Assembly (NCBI RefSeq): GCF_019880555.1
Contig: NZ_JAINVU010000003.1
Location: forward strand, 426,001-490,000
Source: Hephaestia mangrovi
Lineage (GTDB): Bacteria > Pseudomonadota > Alphaproteobacteria > Sphingomonadales > Sphingomonadaceae
DNA: 64,000 bases
Direction of reading: 5' to 3'
Shown: positions 20,244-27,626 of the stretch, piece by piece
How positions within the stretch are numbered: the stretch's first letter is position 1
Layout: every line of letters begins with the position of its first letter
The notes under the pieces: generated by a model
Databases searched by the model: none
What the model was told of the DNA's origin: nothing
The model's input: only the letters and a program-made list of their open reading frames with translations
Position numbers and translations under genes: made by a program

Positions 20244-21218
20244 ATGACCATTTTAGAGCTCGGCGTTGACGAACTGCGCCAGGGCGTGCTCGCGACGGGT
20301 TTCGCCACCGGCGCCGTTGCCGCGGTGATCCGCGGCGACGCGCGCGTGCGCGACTTGTGGGCCCGGCTCGTCGAGAACGAGCGCGAGCAATTGCCGTGGC
20401 AGGCGCCGCTGATCGACATCGCGCGCAACCATCACGGCACTGGCGACATCACCGTCAGCCTGGGTGACCTGTTCTATTTCCAGCCCGGCCAGCACGGCTA
20501 TATCGCGCGCAAGTTCGAGATCGAACGCGACACGACCGGCTCGGCGCGCGCGCGCCCCGATCGGTTCGCGCAGGGCAATGCGCACTATGTGATAGAGCGC
20601 GAGACGATCGAGCGCTGCGCCGATCTTGCCGAGACGGTGATGATGGCTCTCACACCGGAAGGACAAACCCAGGCTACGGCACGGGTTGCCGTGCAGCGCC
20701 TCAAGTACCAGCCGCATGCGAGCGACTTCGACAGTCTCGCGCAGCTTACCGCCAATTCACTCGGCCGCTGGGGTCGGCTCGGCGCGGCGATCGATCGCCA
20801 GCGGCAACGCGCCACCGGCTTCCTGTCACGCAAGGGGTTCGCGGACCTGATCGGCATGCTGTCGCTGGTGCCGGGAATCGGCGTATTGGTCCGTGCTTTC
20901 GCCGCCCGAATAGCGGCGCGCGACCCGCGCGAGCGGCTTGCCGAGGGCGACACGATCGTCGAGCGCGCGCATGTCGACGAACGCTATTTCTCGGCGCTTA
21001 CGGGCGCGCGGACCAACGTGCGTACCGAAGTGTTCGCGAACGGCCGCTGGCACGAGCTGCCGATTGGGCTCGACTCGATCGCGATCTTCCCCGGCCGGCT
21101 CGCCCGCCGTTTCGGAATCGAGCCGACGCTTCACCGTGTCGTCCATATCGGCAATGCGCCGGCAACGACGGTCGATCCGCGCAGCGGCAACGTCACATTG
21201 CTGATCGGCGCGGTCTGA
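20244..21218 (+). CDS. Uncharacterised protein with 2OG-Fe(II)-oxygenase-like C-terminus
   Basis: A 324-aa soluble protein I do not recognise overall. The C-terminal third has the order expected of isopenicillin-N-synthase-type dioxygenases: H243-x-D245 (AHVDERYFSAL), then NGRWHELP, then IAIFPGRLA, then H297 in LHRVVH, with a 52-residue HxD-to-H spacing. The usual RxS motif for 2-oxoglutarate is not clear; only DPRSG at 311-315 follows. The N-terminal 170 residues are acidic/helical with no evident domain, and there is no signal peptide. It stands alone between the marR promoter and a convergent LuxR gene. An enzymatic role is inferred and needs a structure-based match. Confidence 0.6.
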   Translation: MTILELGVDELRQGVLATGFATGAVAAVIRGDARVRDLWARLVENEREQLPWQAPLIDIARNHHGTGDITVSLGDLFYFQPGQHGYIARKFEIERDTTGSARARPDRFAQGNAHYVIERETIERCADLAETVMMALTPEGQTQATARVAVQRLKYQPHASDFDSLAQLTANSLGRWGRLGAAIDRQRQRATGFLSRKGFADLIGMLSLVPGIGVLVRAFAARIAARDPRERLAEGDTIVERAHVDERYFSALTGARTNVRTEVFANGRWHELPIGLDSIAIFPGRLARRFGIEPTLHRVVHIGNAPATTVDPRSGNVTLLIGAV

Positions 21219-21223
21219 TCGCT

Positions 21224-21880
21224 TCAACCGGCGAGGAAGCGGGCGACGAGTTGTGTCCGGTTGCTGACGCCGGTCGCCGCCATGATCGCGCGGATATGCA
21301 CCTTGACCGTGCTCTCGCTGATCCCCAGCCGCCGCGCGATCGCCTTGTTGGATAAGCCGGTGGCAAGCACGCCGATAACGTCACGCTGACGTGGGGTAAG
21401 CAACCCGAGCTGCTCGGCGCCGAGCGGCGCGACATGTCCCTCCCCCGATTCAACGCCGGTATCGGGCTGTTCGAGCATCGTCAGCGCTGCGACCGGCACC
21501 ACCGCGAGCGACGCATCGGCAAGGCGGATCGCCGAGATCACGCTGTCGAGCCCGACGTCACCAGGCAACACCAGCCGCGCGCCGGACCTCAATGCCGTGA
21601 GCGCGACGGCCGCCGCCGCATCGGCGAGCACGGCGAGCATCGCGCCGGGCCACGCGCGCCGCGCCGCGCGCAATTCGGCAGTCAGCAGGTCGAGCGGATC
21701 GCCGGCATGATGCTGGACGAGCACGAGATCGGGCCGTTCCGGTGGGGCCGCAGCGACCGTGGCGGCGGCACGAACGACGAGGCCCGCCGCTTCTTCCAGT
21801 CCGGCCAGCGTGCACGAGCGCGAGAAAGCGCTGGCATCGATCAGCGTCACGGCGATGGTGCCAGCCGGGGCGGTCGACAT
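21224..21880 (-). CDS. LuxR/NarL-type regulator with degenerate receiver domain
   Basis: The 218-aa product (ATG 21880) has an N-terminal receiver-sized domain and a C-terminal GerE helix-turn-helix (LTPRQRDVIGVLATGLSNKA, then RRLGISESTVKVHIRAIM). In the receiver, the position that normally carries the phosphorylated Asp reads DLVLVQHHAG, with Q/H in its place, and only one acidic residue (LIDAS) remains of the metal pocket. It is therefore probably phosphorylation-independent. It follows the BY-kinase gene by 37 bp on the same strand, so it is likely cotranscribed and may control EPS or matrix genes. Upstream frame continues but overlaps the kinase gene. Confidence 0.85.
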   Translation of the reverse strand: MSTAPAGTIAVTLIDASAFSRSCTLAGLEEAAGLVVRAAATVAAAPPERPDLVLVQHHAGDPLDLLTAELRAARRAWPGAMLAVLADAAAAVALTALRSGARLVLPGDVGLDSVISAIRLADASLAVVPVAALTMLEQPDTGVESGEGHVAPLGAEQLGLLTPRQRDVIGVLATGLSNKAIARRLGISESTVKVHIRAIMAATGVSNRTQLVARFLAG

Positions 21881-21917
21881 CTCGCTCACGACGGGCCCGG
21901 GCACGAACAAGCGCGTT

Positions 21918-24218
21918 CTATCCGGCCGCGGCCGGACGGCCGACCAGCCCGCGCAGCCACTCGACGAACGACCGCCGCTGCGGAATCGGGCCGGTATAAT
22001 AAGCCGAGGAATCGACATAGAACTGGACGGCATCGCCATAGCCGCGACGCGCATGCTCGGCATAATCGACCTGGTTGAACACCACCGCATCGATCTTGCC
22101 CTGGAGGAGCTGATGCGTGGCCCGCATCTGCTCGACTGTGGTCTTGCCCCAACTGAGCACGACCAGCGTCGCATCGGCGATATCGGTCAATGTCCGCGCG
22201 TCGCGCACCGCCAGCGTCGCCGGCGCGTTGATGATGATGAGATCGAAGCGTTCGCGCAGCTCGGCGGCGAGCGAGCGCAACCGGCTGACGCGGATCAACG
22301 AAGCAGGATCGCGCACCGGTTCGCGGGTCGAGATCACCACCGGCTTGTAGGTATCGATCTCGCGCTCGGCCTGTGACGAGGGAGAGGACGGCAACAGCTT
22401 CCGCATGTCCGCCGTACCAGTGAGGTAATCGACCAGATCGGGGCCGTCGACCTCGCGCTGGATATCCTGAAGCAATCCCGGGCGCCGCAGATCGAGATCG
22501 ACCACCACGGCGCGCCGGCCCATCGCCGAAGCGGCGGCGACAAGGCTCAACGCGATCGTCGACTTGCCGTCACCCGGCAGCGGCGAGGTGACGAGCACCG
22601 ACTGAGTCGAGCCTTCGTGCGGGAGCTGCGCGACCTCGGCATGGAGCGACCGCGCGACCTCGGCGAACAGCGATTGCGGATCGAGCAACACCGGGCTTTC
22701 CTCCGGCGTCCGCGCCGAGGCGCCGGCGATTTCCGGGAACATGCCGAAGGTCGGCAGGCGGAACAGGCGGCGGATCTGCTCGCTGGTCCTGAGCTTGTTG
22801 TCGAACAGCTCGATCAGATAGATCAGCATCAGGCCGAGCATCGTCGAGCCGATGAAGGCGGCGGCAACGGTGCGCTTGGGCTGCGGTGCGATCGGGACGT
22901 CGGACGCGACCGCGGGCGATACCAGCCATGAATTGACGCCGCTCGAATCGAGACCAGCCTTGACCGTTTCGGCGCGCTGCGCGACCGCGGCATAGGCCTG
23001 ATGCGCGATATCCGCCTGGCGTTGCAGCTCGGCGAGCTCGGGCGTGTTGACCGTATTCGCGACGATCCGCCGCTTGAGATCGGCAAGTTGACCTGCCAAT
23101 TGCCCGGCGCGCGCCGCCGATGCAGCAGCCACGCTTTGCGCCAGCGTCTGATCGCGGGCTGTGTCGGCGGCAATGCGCGCGCGTTCGTCACCGATCACGC
23201 GGGCGCGCTCGGCGGCCATGTCCTTCTTGAGCTCGGCGAGCTGGGCGTCGATGCGCTGGATGTCGGGATGCCCGTCACCGAAAGTCACCGCGAGGCTCGA
23301 TCGCTGCGTGGTCAGCGCATCATATTGGCGCTGCTGCTGGTCGAGCAGCGACGATGTCGCGCCGGCTGTCGTGCGCATCGTCGCGGCACGCGAATCGCCC
23401 GCCGAGCGCGCGGCGTCTGCGGCGCGCATCCCGTTGGCCGAAGCAGCTTCGACCTCGATGCGGTTGAACTGGGCATAATCTTCCTCGCTGCCCGCGCCGG
23501 CCGGCATGTCATGCGTGCGGCGGAAATCGGCGACGCGGTCATCGGCCGTCTTGGCGACGCTGGCGAGACGCGTCACCTCGCTTTCCAGCGCGCCCGCAAG
23601 GTCCTGCTTGCGCTGCTGGCGCTGATTGAGGCGCCGCGCGCGCAGGCTGGCGACGAACTGGTTGGCGATCTGTGCCGACAGTGCGGCCGAGTGGCTGCGC
23701 ACCGCGATATCGATGAAATCCGATCCGGTCTGGCTGGAAATCTGCACCATGTTCTGCAGCTTTGTCGTCGCCGCATCGACCGCAGCGGGCGACGATACGC
23801 CCTTGGGCACCACCGCATCGCCCATGAAGCGACGATTGTGAGTCAGGTTGAGATCATGAACCACCTTCTCGGCAAGCGAGCGAGCGCGATAGGTGCGCGC
23901 TTCGTTGGCGACGCGCAATTGATCGCGCGCCGCGATTTCGTCCTGCCGGGCATCGGCACTTTCGTTGAGCTCGACCTGGACGAGACCGACCGACTCATAG
24001 ACCGGGGTGGCCATCAATTGCGTAACCAGCGCAAGCAATGTGGACGCACCGACGACGATTGCCAGCAACTTCCAGTGGCGCCGGATCACCTGCCAGATCT
24101 GACGCGCCGACAGGCTCATCGTATCGGCCATGTCGCCGCCGATCACACGGCGTTCGCTCTCGTCGCGCCGGTCACCCGGCAGGGCTGCTCCGCCCGGGAA
24201 TATCGCCAGATCGTTCAT
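21918..24218 (-). CDS. Wzz/GumC-type polysaccharide co-polymerase fused to BY-kinase
   Basis: A 766-aa inner-membrane protein (ATG 24218, after GGAAGGGGTGAGGCG). A first membrane helix lies near residue 55 (LLAIVVGASTLLALVTQLMA), then a Wzz domain with a long periplasmic coiled coil, a second helix near 480 and a cytoplasmic BY-kinase. Walker A is GDGKST near residue 548, followed by VVVDLDLRRPG (Walker A'). The C-terminus has a tyrosine cluster (YGDAVQFYVDSSAYYTG), the autophosphorylation tail. It sets EPS chain length with Wzy and the OPX protein. It directly follows the amyloid gene set on the same strand and is far from the OPX gene (39.6 kb). Confidence 0.93.
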   Translation of the reverse strand: MNDLAIFPGGAALPGDRRDESERRVIGGDMADTMSLSARQIWQVIRRHWKLLAIVVGASTLLALVTQLMATPVYESVGLVQVELNESADARQDEIAARDQLRVANEARTYRARSLAEKVVHDLNLTHNRRFMGDAVVPKGVSSPAAVDAATTKLQNMVQISSQTGSDFIDIAVRSHSAALSAQIANQFVASLRARRLNQRQQRKQDLAGALESEVTRLASVAKTADDRVADFRRTHDMPAGAGSEEDYAQFNRIEVEAASANGMRAADAARSAGDSRAATMRTTAGATSSLLDQQQRQYDALTTQRSSLAVTFGDGHPDIQRIDAQLAELKKDMAAERARVIGDERARIAADTARDQTLAQSVAAASAARAGQLAGQLADLKRRIVANTVNTPELAELQRQADIAHQAYAAVAQRAETVKAGLDSSGVNSWLVSPAVASDVPIAPQPKRTVAAAFIGSTMLGLMLIYLIELFDNKLRTSEQIRRLFRLPTFGMFPEIAGASARTPEESPVLLDPQSLFAEVARSLHAEVAQLPHEGSTQSVLVTSPLPGDGKSTIALSLVAAASAMGRRAVVVDLDLRRPGLLQDIQREVDGPDLVDYLTGTADMRKLLPSSPSSQAEREIDTYKPVVISTREPVRDPASLIRVSRLRSLAAELRERFDLIIINAPATLAVRDARTLTDIADATLVVLSWGKTTVEQMRATHQLLQGKIDAVVFNQVDYAEHARRGYGDAVQFYVDSSAYYTGPIPQRRSFVEWLRGLVGRPAAAG

Positions 24219-24359
24219 CGCCTCACCCCTTCCGGCGGCCGGCGCGGCGGGCCGGCTCACCCTTCCCCGCATTGTGCGGCGAGGCGACGGAGAGGGCACC
24301 CGCTATTGGGGCTGGTGCGATGGGCATGTTGGCTAAGCCTTTCGAGCAGCCGGGCGGGA

Positions 24360-25739
24360 TTACAACGTGAATGGGATACGCAGCGAGGTGCGCACGTCGG
24401 GCGCGTCCTGAGTCGCGCCGACTTCGACAGACCAGTTGATCGAGGAGCGGTTGTTGAGCCGATACGATACGCCGAACAGCAGCCGCCCGATCTGCAGATC
24501 GCGCGAGCGTGTGGTCATGGGATCGCCGGTCGGCTCGCCGGTGCGCTGGTCGAGCACCCGCGATACCGTCTTGGTACCGAACGCCCAGGTGTGGGCATAG
24601 CCGATGTTGAACGAGGTACGCTGGTTGACCGCGATACCGATCCCGGCGGAGAAATTGAGCTCGCCGCCCGGCGCGACGCGATCGATCTGGACCGGCGGAA
24701 TCCGCGTATGGACGTTGCGCGCGATATTGTAGGTATAGCCGACGGTGCCGAACAGCACCGCAGGTTCGGTCGGCACGATCGCGGTGATGCTCGGCGAGAT
24801 GCCGTAGAAGCCCGCGCCCGTCGCCGATTGCAGCGCCGCGCCATTGGCGTCGCGCTTGACCGCGAACGGGCTGCGGCCGGTCGGCAGGTCGACCTGGAGA
24901 TTGGCGGTGAGATAGGGCTTGTCGGGGCCGCCGTTGTTGATCTGATACCGCGCAGACAGTTCGACATCGCCGATGTTGCCACCCCTGGTCGAGCTGTCCA
25001 CCGTCGCGGCCTGATCGTTGGTGGTGCTGCCGGCGATCGGCGCGAGCACCGAATGATCGGCGCGATAGACATAGGGAACGCGGACGCCGACCTCGAGCCG
25101 GTCGGCGAGCCCGTAGCGCAGCGTGCCCGACGCGGTGAGGATGTCCTGCCGGCTCTCGTTGATATCGAACACGCCGACCAGGATCGATTCGATCAGTTCG
25201 ACGCCACGGAACACCGCGCGATTGCGATCGGCACGCGCGTAATCGAGGCCGAACTCGGCGACGAGCTGCCCCTTGGGGGTGACGACGCGGCCCTGATCGT
25301 CAAGCACCGCGACCGAGGGCGGCTGATCGTCCTCATCGGGCTGGCCGACCTTGACCGGCGTGGCGGCGGCAACCTGCCCGGCGGCCGGCGCGGCGCGGGC
25401 AGCGACCGCCTCGTCACGCGCCTGCTGCGCGGTGTCGGCAACCCCGGCGAGCTTCTGCTCGAGCGCATCGAGCCGCGCGGCCTGCGCGTCGAGCTGTCGC
25501 TGCTGCGCGTCGAGCTTGGCCTGCTGCGCGGCAATCTGCGCACGGGCAGCAGCGAGCTCTGCCTCGGGATCGCTGGCCGCCGTCTGGGCAACGCCGATAC
25601 CCCCATTTGGGGACAGGCCGGACGGGGCGCCGAGCACCGCGGGGTCCATCGCCAGCGCCGGTGTGGCGGCGGCCAATCCGAGCGCGACGGCCAGGATGCC
25701 GGCGAGACGCCGGAGTCGTTGTCCGATATGGTCGTTCAT
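24360..25739 (-). CDS. FapF-like outer-membrane exporter: coiled coil plus beta-barrel
   Basis: A 459-aa protein with a signal peptide ending ATPALA, an N-terminal coiled coil at about 57-110 (repeated AQQAKLDAQQRQLDAQ heptads), a short linker, and a C-terminal barrel of alternating hydrophobic strands from about 150 to the end (LRIPFTL). In the Pseudomonas Fap amyloid pathway, FapF has this architecture: a periplasmic trimeric coiled coil plus a barrel that exports amyloid subunits. Here it is the last gene after a repeat protein, a small amyloid-like protein, a C39 peptidase and a small exported protein, which is also the fapC-D-E-F order. The start at 25739, two bases after the previous stop, is favoured by GGGGGG and coupling. 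Confidence 0.75.
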   Translation of the reverse strand: MNDHIGQRLRRLAGILAVALGLAAATPALAMDPAVLGAPSGLSPNGGIGVAQTAASDPEAELAAARAQIAAQQAKLDAQQRQLDAQAARLDALEQKLAGVADTAQQARDEAVAARAAPAAGQVAAATPVKVGQPDEDDQPPSVAVLDDQGRVVTPKGQLVAEFGLDYARADRNRAVFRGVELIESILVGVFDINESRQDILTASGTLRYGLADRLEVGVRVPYVYRADHSVLAPIAGSTTNDQAATVDSSTRGGNIGDVELSARYQINNGGPDKPYLTANLQVDLPTGRSPFAVKRDANGAALQSATGAGFYGISPSITAIVPTEPAVLFGTVGYTYNIARNVHTRIPPVQIDRVAPGGELNFSAGIGIAVNQRTSFNIGYAHTWAFGTKTVSRVLDQRTGEPTGDPMTTRSRDLQIGRLLFGVSYRLNNRSSINWSVEVGATQDAPDVRTSLRIPFTL

Positions 25740-25741
25740 GT

Positions 25742-26416
25742 TCAGCCCCCCGCCCCGCGCCACATGCTTGCCTCCGCCGCGACATCCTGCACGCGGGCCA
25801 GCGTCGAGCCGATCGAGAACGGCGCGGCGTTGCTCAAAGTGAGATCGAGCGTGAGGCTCTGGTTGATGATGCGGCCGTCGCCGCTGTTGGCGACCATCGT
25901 GCCGATGCGATCGCCGACGAAATGCGTCACCTGCAGCCCATCGAGCGAGGCAGTGCTGGCCAGTTCTCCGGGCGCGGTCAGCACCGTCGTCACGCTCGCC
26001 TTGCTCTCGGTGGTCGAGACCGGCGGCGTGGCCGATGCCGGCGCCGCGGTGGCCTGCGCAAAGTTTATCGTGATCGTCGGCGTCGGCGCCGATAGCGCGC
26101 CCCTGCTCGCGTTGACCGGCGCCGGCGCGGCAGCGGTGACGGTGGCCAGCACGCCATCGGTGGTGACGGTGGCGGTATCGCCGACGATCTTGAAAGTGGT
26201 GGTCAGTACCGGCGCGCCGTTGACGCTGGTGGTGACGGTCGCGGCCAGCGCCACGTCGATGCCGCCGGGCAGTTCGAAGCCGCCGCGTTGCCCGGCGAGT
26301 TCGGCGTCGCTCAGCGCCGGCGCGGCGAACAGCGCGGGCGCGTCGGTAGCGCGTGCCGTCGTTGCCGACATCATCGCCAGCACCACGGCCAGCGCCTTGG
26401 CGAAACGCCGCATCAT
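25742..26416 (-). CDS. Small exported protein with double-glycine-like motif (FapE position)
   Basis: A 224-aa protein with a Sec signal peptide (about 1-24, ARA-TD). Directly after it comes LSDAELAGQRGG (35-46), an exact fit to the double-glycine leader pattern LSxxELxxxxGG recognised by C39 peptidases. The rest is Thr/Ala/Val-rich with few charges (VTTSVNGAPVLTTTFKIVG) and no cysteine, suggesting beta-strand secretion. It sits between the C39 peptidase and the FapF-like exporter, the position of fapE. I see no convincing sequence match to FapE itself; assignment is by position and composition. It may be a minor fibre subunit. Confidence 0.65.
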   Translation of the reverse strand: MMRRFAKALAVVLAMMSATTARATDAPALFAAPALSDAELAGQRGGFELPGGIDVALAATVTTSVNGAPVLTTTFKIVGDTATVTTDGVLATVTAAAPAPVNASRGALSAPTPTITINFAQATAAPASATPPVSTTESKASVTTVLTAPGELASTASLDGLQVTHFVGDRIGTMVANSGDGRIINQSLTLDLTLSNAAPFSIGSTLARVQDVAAEASMWRGAGG

Positions 26417-26417
26417 C

Positions 26418-27125
26418 TCAGAAATCCCCCAATTGGGGGGCCGCGAGCGACAGCGCCGCTTCGCTCAGCGGCCGCGCGAAATCGCCGGAGACCGGGGCGC
26501 GAAGCCAGTGCGCCCATTGCGAGGACCGGTTGAACGACGACTTGCCGACATCCTGCGCGGCGGTGACGACGAAGAACAGCCCGTCCCAGATCTTGCCGAA
26601 AGCGGCACGATCATAGACCAGCAGGCCCTTCGAGGGATCGCCGACCAGGACGTGATCGCCGCGCACGCCCTTGATGACGATGAAGTGGCGATAGCCGTCG
26701 ACCACGGTGAGCGCGATGCCCGGCACGCCGGCCTTGGCAATATCGTCGAGCGTGACGCGATAGCCGTCCGCGGACAGGCCGATCGCGGTCAGATACCGCT
26801 TCATGTCGAGCAGCGAGAAGCCCTGCTGCTTGATCAGCGTGCGATCGCCTTCCTTCCACATGCCGGCGAACACGCTGTCCTCGCTGGCAGCGACGCCATA
26901 GTGATAGTGGAGCAGGGTAGCGAGCGCGGCCGAGCCGCAGCTGAAATCGTAGCGTTGGCGGATCACGGTGTAGAACCGCGCGTCCAGCATCGAACGCATC
27001 GGCACCTGGAAACCGCCGCCGGGCAGCGCCGGAATCTCGAACCGCTGCACGTGTTGCGCCGCCGCGGGCTGCGCGACGGCGACGAGGCCGGAGCCGAGCA
27101 GGATGCCGGCGCGGCGGATCATCAC
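26418..27125 (-). CDS. Periplasmic C39-family peptidase (FapD-like)
   Basis: A 235-aa papain-like peptidase with a signal peptide (to about residue 23) and no transporter domain. The C39 catalytic residues are visible: Gln57 for the oxyanion hole and Cys63 in RQRYDFSCGSAALATLL, His147 in GYRHFIVIKG and Asp163 in VGDPSKG. Stand-alone exported C39 proteins of this size are FapD in Fap amyloid loci. Substrates may be the two neighbours with glycine motifs (LSDAELAGQRGG and LDEAGLAHVSGR) or the exporter plug. GTG 27125 overlaps the upstream stop; ATG 27122 is the alternative start. Confidence 0.85.
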   Translation of the reverse strand: MMIRRAGILLGSGLVAVAQPAAAQHVQRFEIPALPGGGFQVPMRSMLDARFYTVIRQRYDFSCGSAALATLLHYHYGVAASEDSVFAGMWKEGDRTLIKQQGFSLLDMKRYLTAIGLSADGYRVTLDDIAKAGVPGIALTVVDGYRHFIVIKGVRGDHVLVGDPSKGLLVYDRAAFGKIWDGLFFVVTAAQDVGKSSFNRSSQWAHWLRAPVSGDFARPLSEAALSLAAPQLGDF

Positions 27126-27526
27126 ATGCCGCCGCCGTTCGCCACCGGCGCCTGGCTGATCAGCACGTTGATGTTCATCGACGCGTTGATCGCACTGTTG
27201 TTGCCGGTGTTGAGATTGACCATCGAGATGCCCGACACGTTCTGGAAAGCGTTGTCGGAAACGGCCAGCGTGCCGGTCGGCGACTGATCGCCGACGCTGT
27301 TGTTGCCGACGGTCGCGTTGCTCGAGGAATTGGCGGAAACCCAGGTGGGGGTGCCGTCACGGCCCGAGACATGCGCGAGCCCGGCTTCGTCGAGCGGGGT
27401 TTCGCTGAACAGGTGGGATGCCGCCGGATCGGGGGCGGTCGCCGCCGGTGCATCGACCGTCTGCGCGGTGGCCGCGCTTGCGCCCAGCACGAACGCAACA
27501 GCGGCAAGGAACGAACGGATCACCAT
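27122..27526 (-). CDS. Small amyloid-like exported protein (FapB/E-like candidate)
   Basis: A 134-aa product from ATG 27526 (GGGAGAGG upstream). Signal peptide 1-22 ends ATAQ. Residues 45-58 (LDEAGLAHVSGRDG) resemble a degenerate double-glycine leader. The remaining half is Asn/Ser-rich and cysteine-free. Residues 92-121, beginning NAFQNVSGISMVNLNTG, share 15 of 30 positions with the C-terminus of the upstream repeat protein. Such a shared Asn-rich amyloid motif between a long and a short subunit recalls the FapC/FapB pair, the short one acting as nucleator. The gene is separated from the repeat protein by a strong hairpin. Confidence 0.7.
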   Translation of the reverse strand: MVIRSFLAAVAFVLGASAATAQTVDAPAATAPDPAASHLFSETPLDEAGLAHVSGRDGTPTWVSANSSSNATVGNNSVGDQSPTGTLAVSDNAFQNVSGISMVNLNTGNNSAINASMNINVLISQAPVANGGGM

Positions 27527-27556
27527 CGGGCCTCTCCCAAACGGCCTTGAAGGGAT

Positions 27557-27605
27557 GGCCAGCGCCTCGTCGGGTTTGGCGAGGGGAACTGCCGAGGCGC
27601 TGGCC
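27557..27605 (-). terminator. Intra-operon hairpin downstream of the repeat-protein gene
   Basis: A 13-bp perfect stem (GGCCAGCGCCTCG at 27557-27569 with its complement at 27593-27605) encloses a 23-base loop. There is no T-run. It lies in the 100-bp gap after the main subunit gene. It may stabilise that transcript end or reduce readthrough so the subunit outnumbers the accessory proteins. Confidence 0.6.
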
Positions 27606-27626
27606 AAGGGGATCACACCGAGCGCG

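Noticed and set aside
23001..27287. A very long open frame on the plus strand (over 1,400 codons) antisense to the BY-kinase and amyloid genes
   Set aside because: It is Arg/Asp/His-rich, lacks any domain, and exists because high GC keeps stops out of the antisense frame. The minus-strand genes under it have clear domains and ribosome sites.
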